A stretch of 64,000 bases of DNA from CAYRFQ01 sp964423615 (lineage in GTDB: Bacteria; Planctomycetota; Planctomycetia; Gemmatales; Gemmataceae), in contig CAYRFQ010000002.1 in the NCBI GenBank assembly GCA_964423615.1, positions 124,001-188,000 of the forward strand, read 5' to 3'. The position numbers were made by a program, and so were the translations under genes. Shown here piece after piece: positions 8,524 through 17,507 of the stretch (within the stretch, counting starts at the first letter, position 1; every line of letters starts with the position of its first letter). Below the pieces are notes generated by a model. The model was not told the DNA's origin. It searched no databases and worked only from the letters and a program-made list of their open reading frames with translations.

Positions 8524-9816
8524 ATGAGAAGACGCGTAGTAATTACCGGCATTGGTGCGATAACTCCACTCGGGCAATCGGTCGAGGAGTTATATTGTTC
8601 GCAACTGGAGGGGAAGAGCGGCGTCGGAGCAATCGAACTGTTTGACGCCAAGACTTTCCCCACGACGTTCGCCGCTCAGGTGAGAAATTATCGACTGGAA
8701 GACCACATAGCTGATCCAGGAAATCTGGAAAACTCTGGGGTCAACACCCGATTTGCCTTGGGAGCTGCGAGGCAAGCGATCGAAGACGCCGGAGTTGGCG
8801 TCAAGGAACTTGCCGACCGAACTCGTTTCGGAATTTATACGGGTGCTGGTGAAGGGATACAAGATTTCGAACACTTGGTGTCTTTGCTTGCTCGGTCGTA
8901 TCAACCGGAAACCCGAAAAGTCGACCTTCCAACTTTTGAAAAGGGCGGCTTGGTCGAGTTCCACGCTGGCCGTGAGTACGAGCAAGAACTTCATACGACT
9001 TCTGGACACTTGGCGAATTATTTCCACATTGATGGACCCAACTACAATTGTCTGACGGCTTGTGCCGCCAGTAGCCAGGCTATCGGCGAGGCAGCCGAAC
9101 TCATTCGATATGGTGATGCCGACGTCATGCTCGCAGGTGGGTCCCACAGCATGATCCATCCGCTGGGAGTGACTGGTTTCAACCTGCTGACGGCTCTGTC
9201 GACTCGGAACGACGAACCAACCAAAGCGTCACGGCCGTTTGACGCCTTACGCGACGGTTTCGTTCTCGGGGAGGGAGCAGGGATGTTGGTTTTGGAAGAA
9301 CTCGAACACGCCAAGCGTCGCGGTGCGAATATTTATGCAGAGATGACCGGTTACGGTTCCTCCGCTGATGCTTTCCGATTGACCGACAGTCACCCCGATG
9401 GCCGAGGAGCCATTGCGTGCATTGAAGGAGCCATTCGGGATAGTCGACTTGCTCCGAATCAAATCGGGTACATTAACGCTCACGGGACTAGTACCCAAGT
9501 GAACGATAAAGTCGAGACGGTTGCCATCAAGAAAGTCTTTGGCGACGGCGCTTACGAAGTCCCCATTAGTAGTAGCAAAAGCATGCTAGGCCACCTCATC
9601 GCTGCTGCTGGGGCCGTAGAATTGATTATCTCGATCATGGTCTTGCAGAGAGGGATACTCCCGCCCACCATCAATTATGATAATCCCGATCCTGAACTTG
9701 ATTTGGATTATATCCCCAACCAACCGCGTGAGAAAAAAGTTGATCACATTTTAAGCAATAGCTTTGGTTTTGGTGGCCAGAATATCTCCCTGATCGTGAG
9801 TCGGTTCATTGATTAG
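8524..9816 (+). CDS. Beta-ketoacyl-[ACP] synthase (FabF/KS-alpha type)
   Basis: A 430-residue condensing enzyme with the full catalytic set: Cys180 in CLTACAASS, His321 in NAHGTSTQ, Lys353 and His358 in SMLGHLIAAAG. These carry out decarboxylative condensation of malonyl-ACP with an acyl chain. Glycine-rich C-terminal NSFGFGGQN is present. It lies 115 bases after the Cys-less paralogue, and the two probably form a KS-alpha/KS-beta pair. The order KS-beta then KS-alpha is reversed relative to most actinomycete type II polyketide operons. It may be a specialised paralogue; whether it also serves housekeeping fatty acid synthesis is unknown. Confidence 0.93.
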   Translation: MRRRVVITGIGAITPLGQSVEELYCSQLEGKSGVGAIELFDAKTFPTTFAAQVRNYRLEDHIADPGNLENSGVNTRFALGAARQAIEDAGVGVKELADRTRFGIYTGAGEGIQDFEHLVSLLARSYQPETRKVDLPTFEKGGLVEFHAGREYEQELHTTSGHLANYFHIDGPNYNCLTACAASSQAIGEAAELIRYGDADVMLAGGSHSMIHPLGVTGFNLLTALSTRNDEPTKASRPFDALRDGFVLGEGAGMLVLEELEHAKRRGANIYAEMTGYGSSADAFRLTDSHPDGRGAIACIEGAIRDSRLAPNQIGYINAHGTSTQVNDKVETVAIKKVFGDGAYEVPISSSKSMLGHLIAAAGAVELIISIMVLQRGILPPTINYDNPDPELDLDYIPNQPREKKVDHILSNSFGFGGQNISLIVSRFID

Positions 9817-9953
9817 GGACCGCTGATTAGTTCTATCGAACTTCGGTTTGTTTGCTGTTCAAATGCCGGATAGGTTTGGAACCTTTTGGCCTTTCGAAGT
9901 TTAAAGATAAGCATTTTTGCCTGATTAGTCATGCCTAACCAGGAGTTTCTGTT

Positions 9954-11006
9954 GTGGCGAGTGTGGCCATCATCATCGGACTATCTTTGCTTGGGGTCCT
10001 TATCGTCGGCAGTGTCGGAGCCTGGGTTTGGCTTTTTTATTACGTGAAGCACAAACTCTACCCTTACCTGCCTCGCATATTTGAAGAAAAGCCTCTGTTC
10101 ATCATTCCACGGGGACAACCCATTGAAGACGCCGAAGAAGTTCGGTTTCAATCTCACGATGGTCTGGAACTCGTTGGTTGCTACTTTCCGTCCTTTACCG
10201 AGCTTCGCAAAGGTGTCATTCTCTTTGGTTTGGAGTTCGGATCGAACCGGTGGGCTTGTGTCCCTTATTGTGAATTCCTCCGGGAAGCCGGATTTGACGT
10301 GTTTACGTTTGAGCCGAGGTGCCAGGGGGATAGCGAGACAGATGAAACTTATGAGCCGTTGCAGTGGGTGACTTCATGGGATATCCAGGACATGCAGTCT
10401 GCGGTGACTTATTTGAGATCACGCGACGACAGCGATCCAGGTGGTATCGGATTTTTCGGAATCAGTAAAGGAGGTAGTGCTGGGTTGGCTGTAGCGGCCA
10501 ATGACCCGTATATTCGGTGCTTTGTCACAGACGGCATTTTCGCAACATATACGACAATGGTTCCGTACATGCGCCGTTGGATACAGATTTATAGTCATTC
10601 CAGTCGGCGTCTATTGCAGCGAATTTTACCCAACTGGTACTATGGTATGTTTGCCAAGATGGGTTTACGAGAAGTTGCGCGCAAGCGTAACGTAGAATTC
10701 CCGTCCCTCGAACGTGCCTTGCCAAAACTAGGGTCTCGTCCTTGGTTGATGATTCATGGCGAGGCCGACAGTTATATCAAAGTTGAGATGGCCGAGGCGT
10801 TGTTCAAGTTAGCTCCTGGACCTAAAGAACTCTGGCTCGTAGAAGGGGCGAAACACAATCAATCCTTCCAGATAGCGCCCGAGGAGTACCGACGGCGGAT
10901 ATTGGCGTTTTTCTCAACACACCTGGTCGGGTCATCCGACCTACGATCGACGGATGAAGTAACGGATTCAACAAGGAATATTGGTACGCCAGTGACGGCG
11001 GAGTGA
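9954..11006 (+). CDS. Membrane-anchored alpha/beta hydrolase
   Basis: A 350-residue protein with one N-terminal membrane segment (residues ~4-30) followed by an alpha/beta-hydrolase domain. The nucleophile is Ser171 in FGISKGG; the acid is probably Asp272 (HGEADSYI) and the base His301 (GAKHNQ). Such proteins hydrolyse esters, thioesters or amides. Located after the ketosynthases and before the GH3-like gene, it could release or transfer the finished acyl chain at the membrane, which is an inference from context. The start is GTG at 9954 with AGGAG at 9941-9945. Confidence 0.82.
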   Translation: MASVAIIIGLSLLGVLIVGSVGAWVWLFYYVKHKLYPYLPRIFEEKPLFIIPRGQPIEDAEEVRFQSHDGLELVGCYFPSFTELRKGVILFGLEFGSNRWACVPYCEFLREAGFDVFTFEPRCQGDSETDETYEPLQWVTSWDIQDMQSAVTYLRSRDDSDPGGIGFFGISKGGSAGLAVAANDPYIRCFVTDGIFATYTTMVPYMRRWIQIYSHSSRRLLQRILPNWYYGMFAKMGLREVARKRNVEFPSLERALPKLGSRPWLMIHGEADSYIKVEMAEALFKLAPGPKELWLVEGAKHNQSFQIAPEEYRRRILAFFSTHLVGSSDLRSTDEVTDSTRNIGTPVTAE

Positions 11007-11051
11007 GCATGATGCCTTCCAAGACATATGACTTTTTGGTCGAGATAGATC

Positions 11052-12743
11052 ATGTTCAAATGGTTGCTGCGCAAGGTCGTGGGCAAGATCATTGCCCTCC
11101 CCGTTCGTCGGCAGATTCGAGCTTTTGAAGAGGCTACCAAACGCCCTCGAGAGTTGCAGGAACAGCTTCTACGCCAATTCCTTCGCTACCATCGCGACAC
11201 AGATTTTGGTCGTGACCATCACTTCTCAGAAATTCGCAATTTCGAAGACTATCGAAATAACTTGCCTATCGCTCCCTATGACTACTTCGAACCCTACATG
11301 GAACGAGTTCGTCGTGGTGAGCTTTCGGCTCTACTGGCGGACAAAAAGGTTCATATGTTCGCCTTGACGAGTGGAACAACGTCTACCCGCAAGTTCATTC
11401 CAGTTACGGATAGTTATTTACAAAACTATAAACGAGGGTGGAACATCTGGGGCCTCAAGACTTATTGGGATCACCCCGGAGTCAAACTCCGGCCGATTGT
11501 CCAGATGTCGGGGGACTGGCAAGAATTTTACACCGAAAGCGGGATACCCTGCGGTAGTGTCACTGGGCTAACAGCCACAATGCAAAAACGCATCATTCGC
11601 TGGCTCTACTGTGTTCCCAGTGGCCTCGGAAAAATAAAGGATCCCGAGGCGAAGTATTATTTGGTGCTGCGGTTGAGCATTCCACGTCGAGTTGGACTCG
11701 TGATTGCCGCGAACCCCAGCACCCTGATTAACATGGCTCGGTTTGGCGATGAGCACAAGGAATTACTGCTACGAGACATCCGCGACGGCACCTTGACGAC
11801 AAGGTTTGACATTCCGGGAGATGTCCGTGACAGTGTCGCCCGCCGTCTTCGCAAAAGAAATCCCGACCGAGTCGAAGAACTCGAAACTATTGTTTCGGAG
11901 AAGGGCCATTTGTACCCGCGTGACTATTGGCCTACCGACTGTGTCATCGGCAACTGGACTGGTGGGAGTGTTGGTTGTTACTTGCGACATTATCCCAAGT
12001 ATTTCGGAGATACGCCTGTTCGTGATGTAGGTCTCATTGCGAGTGAGGGTCGTATGACGATCCCCATCGAAGATGGAACTTCTAGTGGAGTTCTCGACAT
12101 TACGACGCAGTTCTTTGAATTTATTCCGGAAAACGAAGTCGATAGTCCAAACCCAATAACCCTCCGAGCGCACGAGTTGGAAGAAGGCGAGACATACTAT
12201 ATTCTTCCAACGACTGCCTATGGTTTGTACCGCTACCACATTTATGACGTCGTTCGGTGTACTGGATGGTACAACAACACGCCACTTGTTGAGTTCATGA
12301 GTAAGGGGGCTTATTTCTCGAACCTGACTGGGGAGAAGATTTCTGAATACCACGTCAATATGGCCATGAGAGATGTCCTCAGGGAACTTAACATGTCCAT
12401 CACGGCCTATGCCTTGGCTCCGTGTTGGGACGACCAACGACCATACTATGGCCTTTTCGTTGAACATGGTGATCTGATAGACCGTGAGCAAGGTCTTCGT
12501 CTTGTGGAAGCGTTGGAACATCGCATGCACGACATCAATGTCGAATATGCGGCCAAGCGTGAGAGTCTTCGACTGGGCCCGATTCGTTTGGAGTTGATTC
12601 CCGATGGTGCGTGGGCGAAGTGGGACCGGCAGCGTCTCGAACGAAGTGGTGGAACGCTCGAACAATACAAGCACCCATGCTTGATTTCGGATCCGAACTT
12701 TCGCGAAAAGATCCAAGTGGACGAAGAACTGGTGGCCGTCTAA
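11052..12743 (+). CDS. GH3-family acyl-adenylate/amide-forming enzyme homologue
   Basis: The 563-residue protein matches the GH3 (auxin-responsive promoter) family of the ANL adenylating superfamily. Visible features are the phosphate-binding loop FALTSGTTSTRKFIP (residues ~103-117), the YFEPYMERVRRGE element before it, the middle block CYLRHYPKYFGD, and YGLYRYHIYDVVRCTGW near residue 390, where plant GH3 proteins bind nucleotide. Plant GH3 enzymes adenylate a carboxylate and conjugate it to an amino acid. Bacterial members are often found with lipid genes and are uncharacterised. Here it lies 45 bases behind the hydrolase gene, so attachment of an amine or other head group to the cluster's acyl product is a reasonable guess. 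Confidence 0.85.
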   Translation: MFKWLLRKVVGKIIALPVRRQIRAFEEATKRPRELQEQLLRQFLRYHRDTDFGRDHHFSEIRNFEDYRNNLPIAPYDYFEPYMERVRRGELSALLADKKVHMFALTSGTTSTRKFIPVTDSYLQNYKRGWNIWGLKTYWDHPGVKLRPIVQMSGDWQEFYTESGIPCGSVTGLTATMQKRIIRWLYCVPSGLGKIKDPEAKYYLVLRLSIPRRVGLVIAANPSTLINMARFGDEHKELLLRDIRDGTLTTRFDIPGDVRDSVARRLRKRNPDRVEELETIVSEKGHLYPRDYWPTDCVIGNWTGGSVGCYLRHYPKYFGDTPVRDVGLIASEGRMTIPIEDGTSSGVLDITTQFFEFIPENEVDSPNPITLRAHELEEGETYYILPTTAYGLYRYHIYDVVRCTGWYNNTPLVEFMSKGAYFSNLTGEKISEYHVNMAMRDVLRELNMSITAYALAPCWDDQRPYYGLFVEHGDLIDREQGLRLVEALEHRMHDINVEYAAKRESLRLGPIRLELIPDGAWAKWDRQRLERSGGTLEQYKHPCLISDPNFREKIQVDEELVAV

Positions 12744-13059
12744 TCCCGGATCCCCTGGAAAAGTAGCCAGGTCAATCCGTGGACCTATTCTTTCGATCCC
12801 TCGCCGTCGTGTTTCCGTCGATGGTAAATCCATCGTTACCGTTTGGCATCCCGATGTCGTGACTGTCCAGGAACCGGCTGCTCTCGAGCAGCGAAGAAAC
12901 GACGCTTTTGATTTGGGACCTGAAAGCAGCGACCGCACGACAAAAGGAAGGATAGCTGGACTTGCAGAGTTTCCGTGTCGGCCTCAAAAGCATATACCAA
13001 GAGGATGAGATCAAGAATTCCAACTATGGACCAGACCTGAGTGGATTTCAAGAGAGGCT
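12744..13059. other. Gap between GH3-like gene and small membrane protein
   Basis: About 316 bases with no convincing gene on either strand. The open frames are short and unrecognised. No clear terminator was seen, so the last gene of the cluster could still be co-transcribed. Confidence 0.3.
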
Positions 13060-13446
13060 GTGGCCGTGTACGAACTTGGACAAACGCTGTTAGAGTTGGT
13101 TGTAGTATTGTGGAACCTTTTGGTTCAACTCATCTTGTTGGGCTTACAATATCTGCTTCTCGTGGGGTACATAGCCGTGACGCTGTTGGCCATCAACTGG
13201 AAACGGACGTGGCCGATCCTGGCGCAGGGAGCCTGGGCACCGCTCGTGTTGATCATACTCATCTCCGCACAAGCCTGGACTTTTCTCGAACCCTCGTATG
13301 GATATTGGTGGCACCTGGGTGGTGTCGTGTTGTTGGTTGGCGGAGCCATGTTCAACGGGTGGCTCCAAGGCATTCTTGGTTGGACCCCTGCCGATTTGAA
13401 TTTCGATCCTCCCGAGTCGGAGGAGGGATTTCTGGCTCATCATTGA
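13060..13446 (+). CDS. Small integral membrane protein
   Basis: A 128-residue hydrophobic protein with three probable transmembrane helices (residues ~8-45, possibly two spans, ~60-75 and ~84-105), ending in an acidic tail with PPESEEG. I do not recognise the family. It begins with GTG at 13060, preceded by AGAGAGGC; a second GTG two codons later is also possible. It is co-oriented with the lipid cluster but 316 bases behind it, so membership is uncertain. It converges on the kinase gene, whose stop lies at 13562. Confidence 0.6.
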   Translation: MAVYELGQTLLELVVVLWNLLVQLILLGLQYLLLVGYIAVTLLAINWKRTWPILAQGAWAPLVLIILISAQAWTFLEPSYGYWWHLGGVVLLVGGAMFNGWLQGILGWTPADLNFDPPESEEGFLAHH

Positions 13447-13561
13447 CCGACGATCCGCTGACAGAAGTTTATTATCCGTGGAGTTTCGGATTCGTGTCCG
13501 AGTGTTGGCTGGATCGACGATGCGACAAGCACAATCTACTTTCTGTCGTGTGGGTGTTTCC

Positions 13562-15196
13562 TCAAGAAAACAACCGCCACAACATCAACACGAGGACCTG
13601 AAACACGAGGACCAACCCAGCTCCGGCGAGCAAACAAATCCACTCGCGGCGCGAAAGTTGGCATCGTTCTGATAGCCACACGAGACCTTGTTGATAACGT
13701 GGTGAACGCAGATTGGATTGTGATTTGGGAGGCTGGGTCCCGGACGTCAGTTCGTCGTGTGACTCGGTAGTAGGCCCATCGGTAGTAGGCCCAACGGTTT
13801 TCCTCCAAACGAAAACCGCCTGCGGAACTGGCAGGTCTTTCGAAATCTCGGTTTCTGAACCATGGGACTGGCTGGCAGGCTCCCACACCCCCGAGCCATT
13901 TTGGCGGTCCTCTGCCGGGTCGAAGGAACTCGAACTCGGGTTCGATCCTGTAGAATCGAGTGTGTCGGCTGGGTTGGGTGCCCCGGTTGTGGCTGCCATC
14001 GCCCCAAAGATAGACGATTGTTGCGTCGGGTTTCCCAAGTCAACCACACTCGAATGGGCACTCGTCTTGTCGGCTGCAAGACGCTTCCAGACGTCGAGTA
14101 ACACTCCTTTCGCGTGAGCCGGTGTTGGGAATCTCGTGTCAGGGTCTTTGGCCAACATGATACTGACGAATTCGTCCAGGACTGGTGGCACCCTCGGGTT
14201 GAAGTTCCGTATGGGTGCTGGTGTTTCTTGTGCATGCCTCATGAGTTGCTGAAGTATGCCGTCATCGGTAAACGGTGCGCGACCTGCCAGCATCTCATAC
14301 AAAATACAGCCTGCACTGTAGAGATCGGACCGAATATCAACCGTGCGAGCGCTTCGCGCTTGCTCTGGAGCCATGTATTTTGGGGTGCCGACGATGACTC
14401 CATCGCACGTCAACTCCGGATGGCTCTGGCCTTGGTCAATGTCCGTGAAATGCGTTCTAGCCAGTCCGATGTCGAGTATCTTGAGTTTCGCATCCCCGAG
14501 AGGGCCACGCAACGACCCCGAGGAACCCGGCAGGATCATCAAGTTCGACGGCTTGAGATCGCGGTGGACGTAATTTACTTGATAAAGATACTGAAGTCCC
14601 CGGAAAAGTTGCAGAGCCAGCGAGACGGCAACAGGCCAAGGCAGGATTACCCTTTTGCGAAGCACCCGGTCGAGAGATTTTCCCGGTAGCAACTCCATTA
14701 CGATGTAGTGCAATCCCGATTCGGTCGTGCCGTAATCGATGGTCTGGACGATGTGGGGATGCCGTAATTGAACGGCGAGTTGGGCTTCCCTTTGAAATCG
14801 TGCCAGTTTGATCGGATTGGTGGCTTTGGAGGGAGGCAAGACCTTGACCGCAAACGACTCTCCTTGGGGATTGATTGCTTGGTACACCCCAGCCATTCGC
14901 CCTTTTCCAATCCTCGCCAGTATTTTGTAAGAACCAAAGTGGAGTTGATCGGCGTAACCTCGTTCCACGAGTTCGAGTTGGAATTTTGTAACGGCTCCAC
15001 GTTGGACCAACCAATTACAGAAGTCTTCGGTTTCGTTACGTCCAGACTTTTTCTCGTTGGTTAGACCAACGGCGTTTTTCCATTGGCTGTACAACTGCCG
15101 GATTTCTTCGGGGGCCAAAACACGATGCCGTGACAAAGCATTACACAGAGCCTCAACGTTTGAGAAACCTGGGGACACTTCCTGGTTGAGACTCAC
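13562..15196 (-). CDS. Membrane-anchored serine/threonine protein kinase (PknB-like)
   Basis: A 544-residue Hanks-type kinase. An N-terminal helical region (residues 1-85) precedes the kinase domain, which has the glycine loop GKGRMAG (97-103), Lys118 in FAVKVL, Glu137, the catalytic loop HRDLKPSN with Asp213, and the metal-binding motif as DIG (Asp242; DFG in the consensus, a frequent planctomycete variant). GTPKYMAPEQ (270-279) closes the activation segment. A Ser/Pro-rich linker of about 140 residues leads to one C-terminal transmembrane helix (residues ~520-540), so the kinase should face the cytoplasm with almost nothing outside. A 14-bp direct repeat in the linker (GGTAGTAGGCCCAT/CGGTAGTAGGCCCA near 13767-13797) encodes the repeated GPTT. 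No sensor domain is visible. Confidence 0.92.
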   Translation of the reverse strand: MSLNQEVSPGFSNVEALCNALSRHRVLAPEEIRQLYSQWKNAVGLTNEKKSGRNETEDFCNWLVQRGAVTKFQLELVERGYADQLHFGSYKILARIGKGRMAGVYQAINPQGESFAVKVLPPSKATNPIKLARFQREAQLAVQLRHPHIVQTIDYGTTESGLHYIVMELLPGKSLDRVLRKRVILPWPVAVSLALQLFRGLQYLYQVNYVHRDLKPSNLMILPGSSGSLRGPLGDAKLKILDIGLARTHFTDIDQGQSHPELTCDGVIVGTPKYMAPEQARSARTVDIRSDLYSAGCILYEMLAGRAPFTDDGILQQLMRHAQETPAPIRNFNPRVPPVLDEFVSIMLAKDPDTRFPTPAHAKGVLLDVWKRLAADKTSAHSSVVDLGNPTQQSSIFGAMAATTGAPNPADTLDSTGSNPSSSSFDPAEDRQNGSGVWEPASQSHGSETEISKDLPVPQAVFVWRKTVGPTTDGPTTESHDELTSGTQPPKSQSNLRSPRYQQGLVWLSERCQLSRREWICLLAGAGLVLVFQVLVLMLWRLFS

Positions 15197-15764
15197 GGGA
15201 TCACTGCCTTCCTATCTTGGTCACCGTTAGCGTTCTTGGTCGCCTTGACTACCGAGTGAAAGGTGACGTGCTTGTTCATTCCCGACAAGGTTGGTTGATT
15301 GGGTGTTCGCGATGGGCTTTATTTGGGATGTTGGGCGGCAACAACTCACGCAACGTTCTCTCGACCTCAAGAGATAGTGTTGAGACCATCAGGCCACGAT
15401 CCAAAGGAAGACCGTTTTACTGGTTTGATCATACAGTTTGCTTCGTTCCGTTTCGACCTCCGTCCCCCAGGGTTTTCTTGAATTTCTCGAGTTGAAGGTC
15501 TCGTATGTAACCGACGGGACCCAAGATCGTCGTGATTTCTGTCGATGCCCTACAACCTTCGGGCCGAGAGGACCGGGCGCTGATCGGCCTGATGATCGAG
15601 AGGTTTGTCAGGATGAAAGCAGCGTTCGACATGGATGTCGAGCACTCTTGGGGCGAGCCTTCCGACCCGAAATCCGGGTCGATCACCGCAGCCAACAGTT
15701 TGGCAGATAGTCACCCTTCTCGATCGTATTTTCTTGACAAGCAGTCCAAAAGAGGGCAAATCTA
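15197..15764. other. Gap upstream of kinase and broken SUMF1 copy
   Basis: About 570 bases. Open frames on both strands (15429-15695 minus, 88 residues; 15532-15798 plus) show no recognised family. The plus frame runs without a break into the SUMF1 remnant at 15765, so the junction where SUMF1 similarity starts (near the codons for YWHNCQEFCQ) looks like a recombination or truncation point. Confidence 0.35.
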
Positions 15765-16242
15765 TTGGCACAATTGCCAGGAGTTTTGCCAGAAGTAGAT
15801 CGAACGAACCGATCGCCCGATTGTGCTGCCTATGGAGGCTCAATGAGAATACGCTTGTCGAAGTGGAACGACAAGTGCGTTTTGGTTTGGCCACACGACA
15901 ACGACCGATCAGGTCAATTACAACGGCAAGTATCCCTACGCTGGTGGTGAGACAGGGGAGTATCGGGACCGAACCGTTGCCGTGAAGTCGTTCCCATCGA
16001 ATGGTTGGGGTTTGCACCAAATGCTCGGCAACGTTTTCGAATGGTGCCAGGATTGGTATGGCGATTATACAGGTGGGTTACGAATCGATCCAACCGGCCC
16101 AACAGAGGGCCGCAGCCGAGTCATCCGGGGCGGGAGCTGGTTCCACGACGCTAGGCTCTGCCGGTCAGCGTATCGCAATCGCCACGACCCCGGGCGCTCC
16201 GACAGCTCCCTTGGTTTCCGTTGTGCTCAAGTTCCGGAGTAA
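15765..16242 (+). pseudogene. Broken SUMF1/formylglycine-generating-enzyme-fold gene (5'-truncated)
   Basis: Translation of this frame matches the C-terminal half of the intact minus-strand paralogue at 17508-18437, from NCQEFCQ to the final CAQVPE. It lacks the first ~150 residues, including the TIGR02996 domain, and carries TAG at 15796-15798 and TGA at 15844-15846 (where the paralogue has Trp in EAQWEYACR). An 86-residue open frame from 15982 remains and may be called as a gene. Homology to the paralogue continues past the stop (GTAACAGGCCAGTAA against GTAACGAGCCAGTAA). Its 3' end is a hypervariable segment with DGR-like substitutions (see 16117-16224). It lies in inverted orientation to the main array. 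Confidence 0.85.
16117..16224 (+). other. Candidate DGR variable region (copy P)
   Basis: The last 36 codons before the CAQVPE tail, from CGA (Arg) to TGT (Cys). Compared with 17526-17633 there are 22 base differences. All 15 changed amino acids involve only codon bases 1 and 2; the three third-base changes are at synonymous codons (CGA/CGG, GCT/GCG, TCA/TCG). This is the pattern left when adenines of an AAC/AAT-rich template repeat are randomised by a DGR. Confidence 0.6.
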
Positions 16243-16358
16243 CAGGCCAGTAACCATTGAGACCTGCGCAGATCATGAAGCGTCTGGCTAGCCATTGGTA
16301 AGACGAGGCCATTCGACGTTCGCCCACGACCGCGAATCAATCCATATCGTTCTTTCTT

Positions 16359-16373
16359 TTGGCCGAAGGCCAA
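16359..16373. repeat. Short perfect palindrome
   Basis: TTGGCC, GAA, GGCCAA form a perfect 6-bp hairpin between the broken SUMF1 copy and the HEAT-repeat gene. It lies 50 bases beyond the stop of the minus-strand HEAT gene and could act as a weak terminator or be a dispersed palindrome. Confidence 0.35.
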
Positions 16374-16422
16374 CCTGGTCGTAGTCTGGTCAGAATGACC
16401 TGGTAAGCTGCTGAAAGACCGG

Positions 16423-17019
16423 TTACTTCTTTTCGGCTCGTTGGAGAGCAGCAGGATCGATGCGTTGAAGTGCGTTCTTGGCGTTCCTCCGCACGGTCAC
16501 CGAAGAATCCTTGAGCGCCTCAACGAGAGCTGGAACTACCGTTTGAGCGCTTCGACCCATACGTCCCAATGCGTAAGAAGCATGCGTGCGAATATGAAGG
16601 GATTTGTCTTTGAGTCCCTTGGCGAGTGCTGCGGCGGCTTGAGAATTACCGCCAATCTGTCCCATGGCGAGAGCTGCTGCCCCTCGGACAAAAGTGTCTT
16701 TATCTTGTTGGAACACTTCGATCAGCACGGAGATACAATTACGCGCACCGGACCGTCGCCGTCCCAGACTGTCGGCAGCCTCGGCCCGAACGTTCGGTTC
16801 CTTGTCGCGTAATGCCTTCTTCAGGGCTTCGTTAATCTGTGGAGACCGAGATCTAATTTTTCCAAGCGCATGAACTGAGTTTTGGCGTACGAGTTTGTCT
16901 TGGCTCTCGAGTCGTTGGAGCCAGTAATTCAGTGACTTTCCGTTATACTCTTGTTCTCCAGCTGTCAAACCGCCACACAAAACGAGTATGCTAAAGAGGG
17001 TGGATAACTGCTTCATCAC
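16423..17019 (-). CDS. Exported HEAT-repeat protein
   Basis: A 198-residue protein with an N-terminal signal peptide (KQLSTLFSILVLCGGLTAG, probable cleavage around residue 20; the Cys is within the hydrophobic core, so a lipoprotein is less likely). Four to five HEAT/PBS-type repeats follow (for example NSVHALGKI, EAADSLGRR, GAAALAMGQIG, HASYALGRMG, NAKNALQRI), each about 32-38 residues. Such proteins are scaffolds outside the cytoplasm in planctomycetes, with no assignable catalytic role. It sits between two SUMF1-fold copies that are in opposite orientation to each other, so it is either an old resident or was enclosed by the inversion. Confidence 0.8.
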   Translation of the reverse strand: MMKQLSTLFSILVLCGGLTAGEQEYNGKSLNYWLQRLESQDKLVRQNSVHALGKIRSRSPQINEALKKALRDKEPNVRAEAADSLGRRRSGARNCISVLIEVFQQDKDTFVRGAAALAMGQIGGNSQAAAALAKGLKDKSLHIRTHASYALGRMGRSAQTVVPALVEALKDSSVTVRRNAKNALQRIDPAALQRAEKK

Positions 17020-17325
17020 ACGAACTCCAGGTGTTTCCGTTGAAGGACTGAGTCATCTCTTGTTTTAGTTGTTATACCAACACACAGTTCGGTCCGGCAA
17101 CAGCCACGTACTGTTGAGAACTGCGCGGATAATGCAGCAGACACACTCGGAACGGGTAATTTCTAGTTGTCCGGTTTTTCTGTTTGTCGTAGGTGCACGT
17201 GGCTGGCGTGTATCTACGAACCGGACAAGTATTTCTTTTCCGTTCCAGGGGAGAAGGGCTTTGAAAACGGAAAACCTATACCCAATACATGCGTGAACCG
17301 CGGTTAAGAGAACCAAGACGAACGT

Positions 17326-17395
17326 GACACTTGTGGATCCGATTCACCAAGTGGGACCAGTACCTGGAAACCGAAACTCTCTAGTCAATGGAAAT
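17326..17395 (+). repeat. Imperfect direct repeat flanking the SUMF1 array (left copy)
   Basis: This segment (core CACCAAGTGGGACCAG followed by an A-rich stretch) aligns by eye with 21623-21695 (core ACACAAGCGGGACCAG) in the same orientation, at roughly 65-70 percent identity. The two copies bracket the four minus-strand SUMF1 genes. Confidence 0.45.
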
Positions 17396-17440
17396 GTAAA
17401 ATGCCATCAGAGAGGAGAGGACGCCCTCGCTCGGCCACGA

Positions 17441-17466
17441 GTCCAGCGGCTCCGCTTGCGCTGGAC
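17441..17466. repeat. Hairpin downstream of variable region
   Basis: GTCCAGCG, a 10-base loop and CGCTGGAC form a perfect 8-bp stem, 42 bases beyond the stop codon of the SUMF1 gene at 17508. In characterised DGRs a stem-loop of similar arm length lies shortly after the variable repeat and is needed for target recognition. It could equally be a weak terminator. Confidence 0.5.
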
Positions 17467-17507
17467 TTCGGGCCTTCGCTTGGGCTGGCTGGCTGATTAC
17501 TGGCTCG

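Larger units (their letters stand above)
17020..17507. other. Gap between HEAT-repeat gene and SUMF1 array
   Basis: About 490 bases without a convincing gene. The part from ~17326 to 17395 resembles the sequence at the far side of the array (21623-21695). A hairpin at 17441-17466 lies just beyond the stop of the first SUMF1 gene. Confidence 0.4.
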
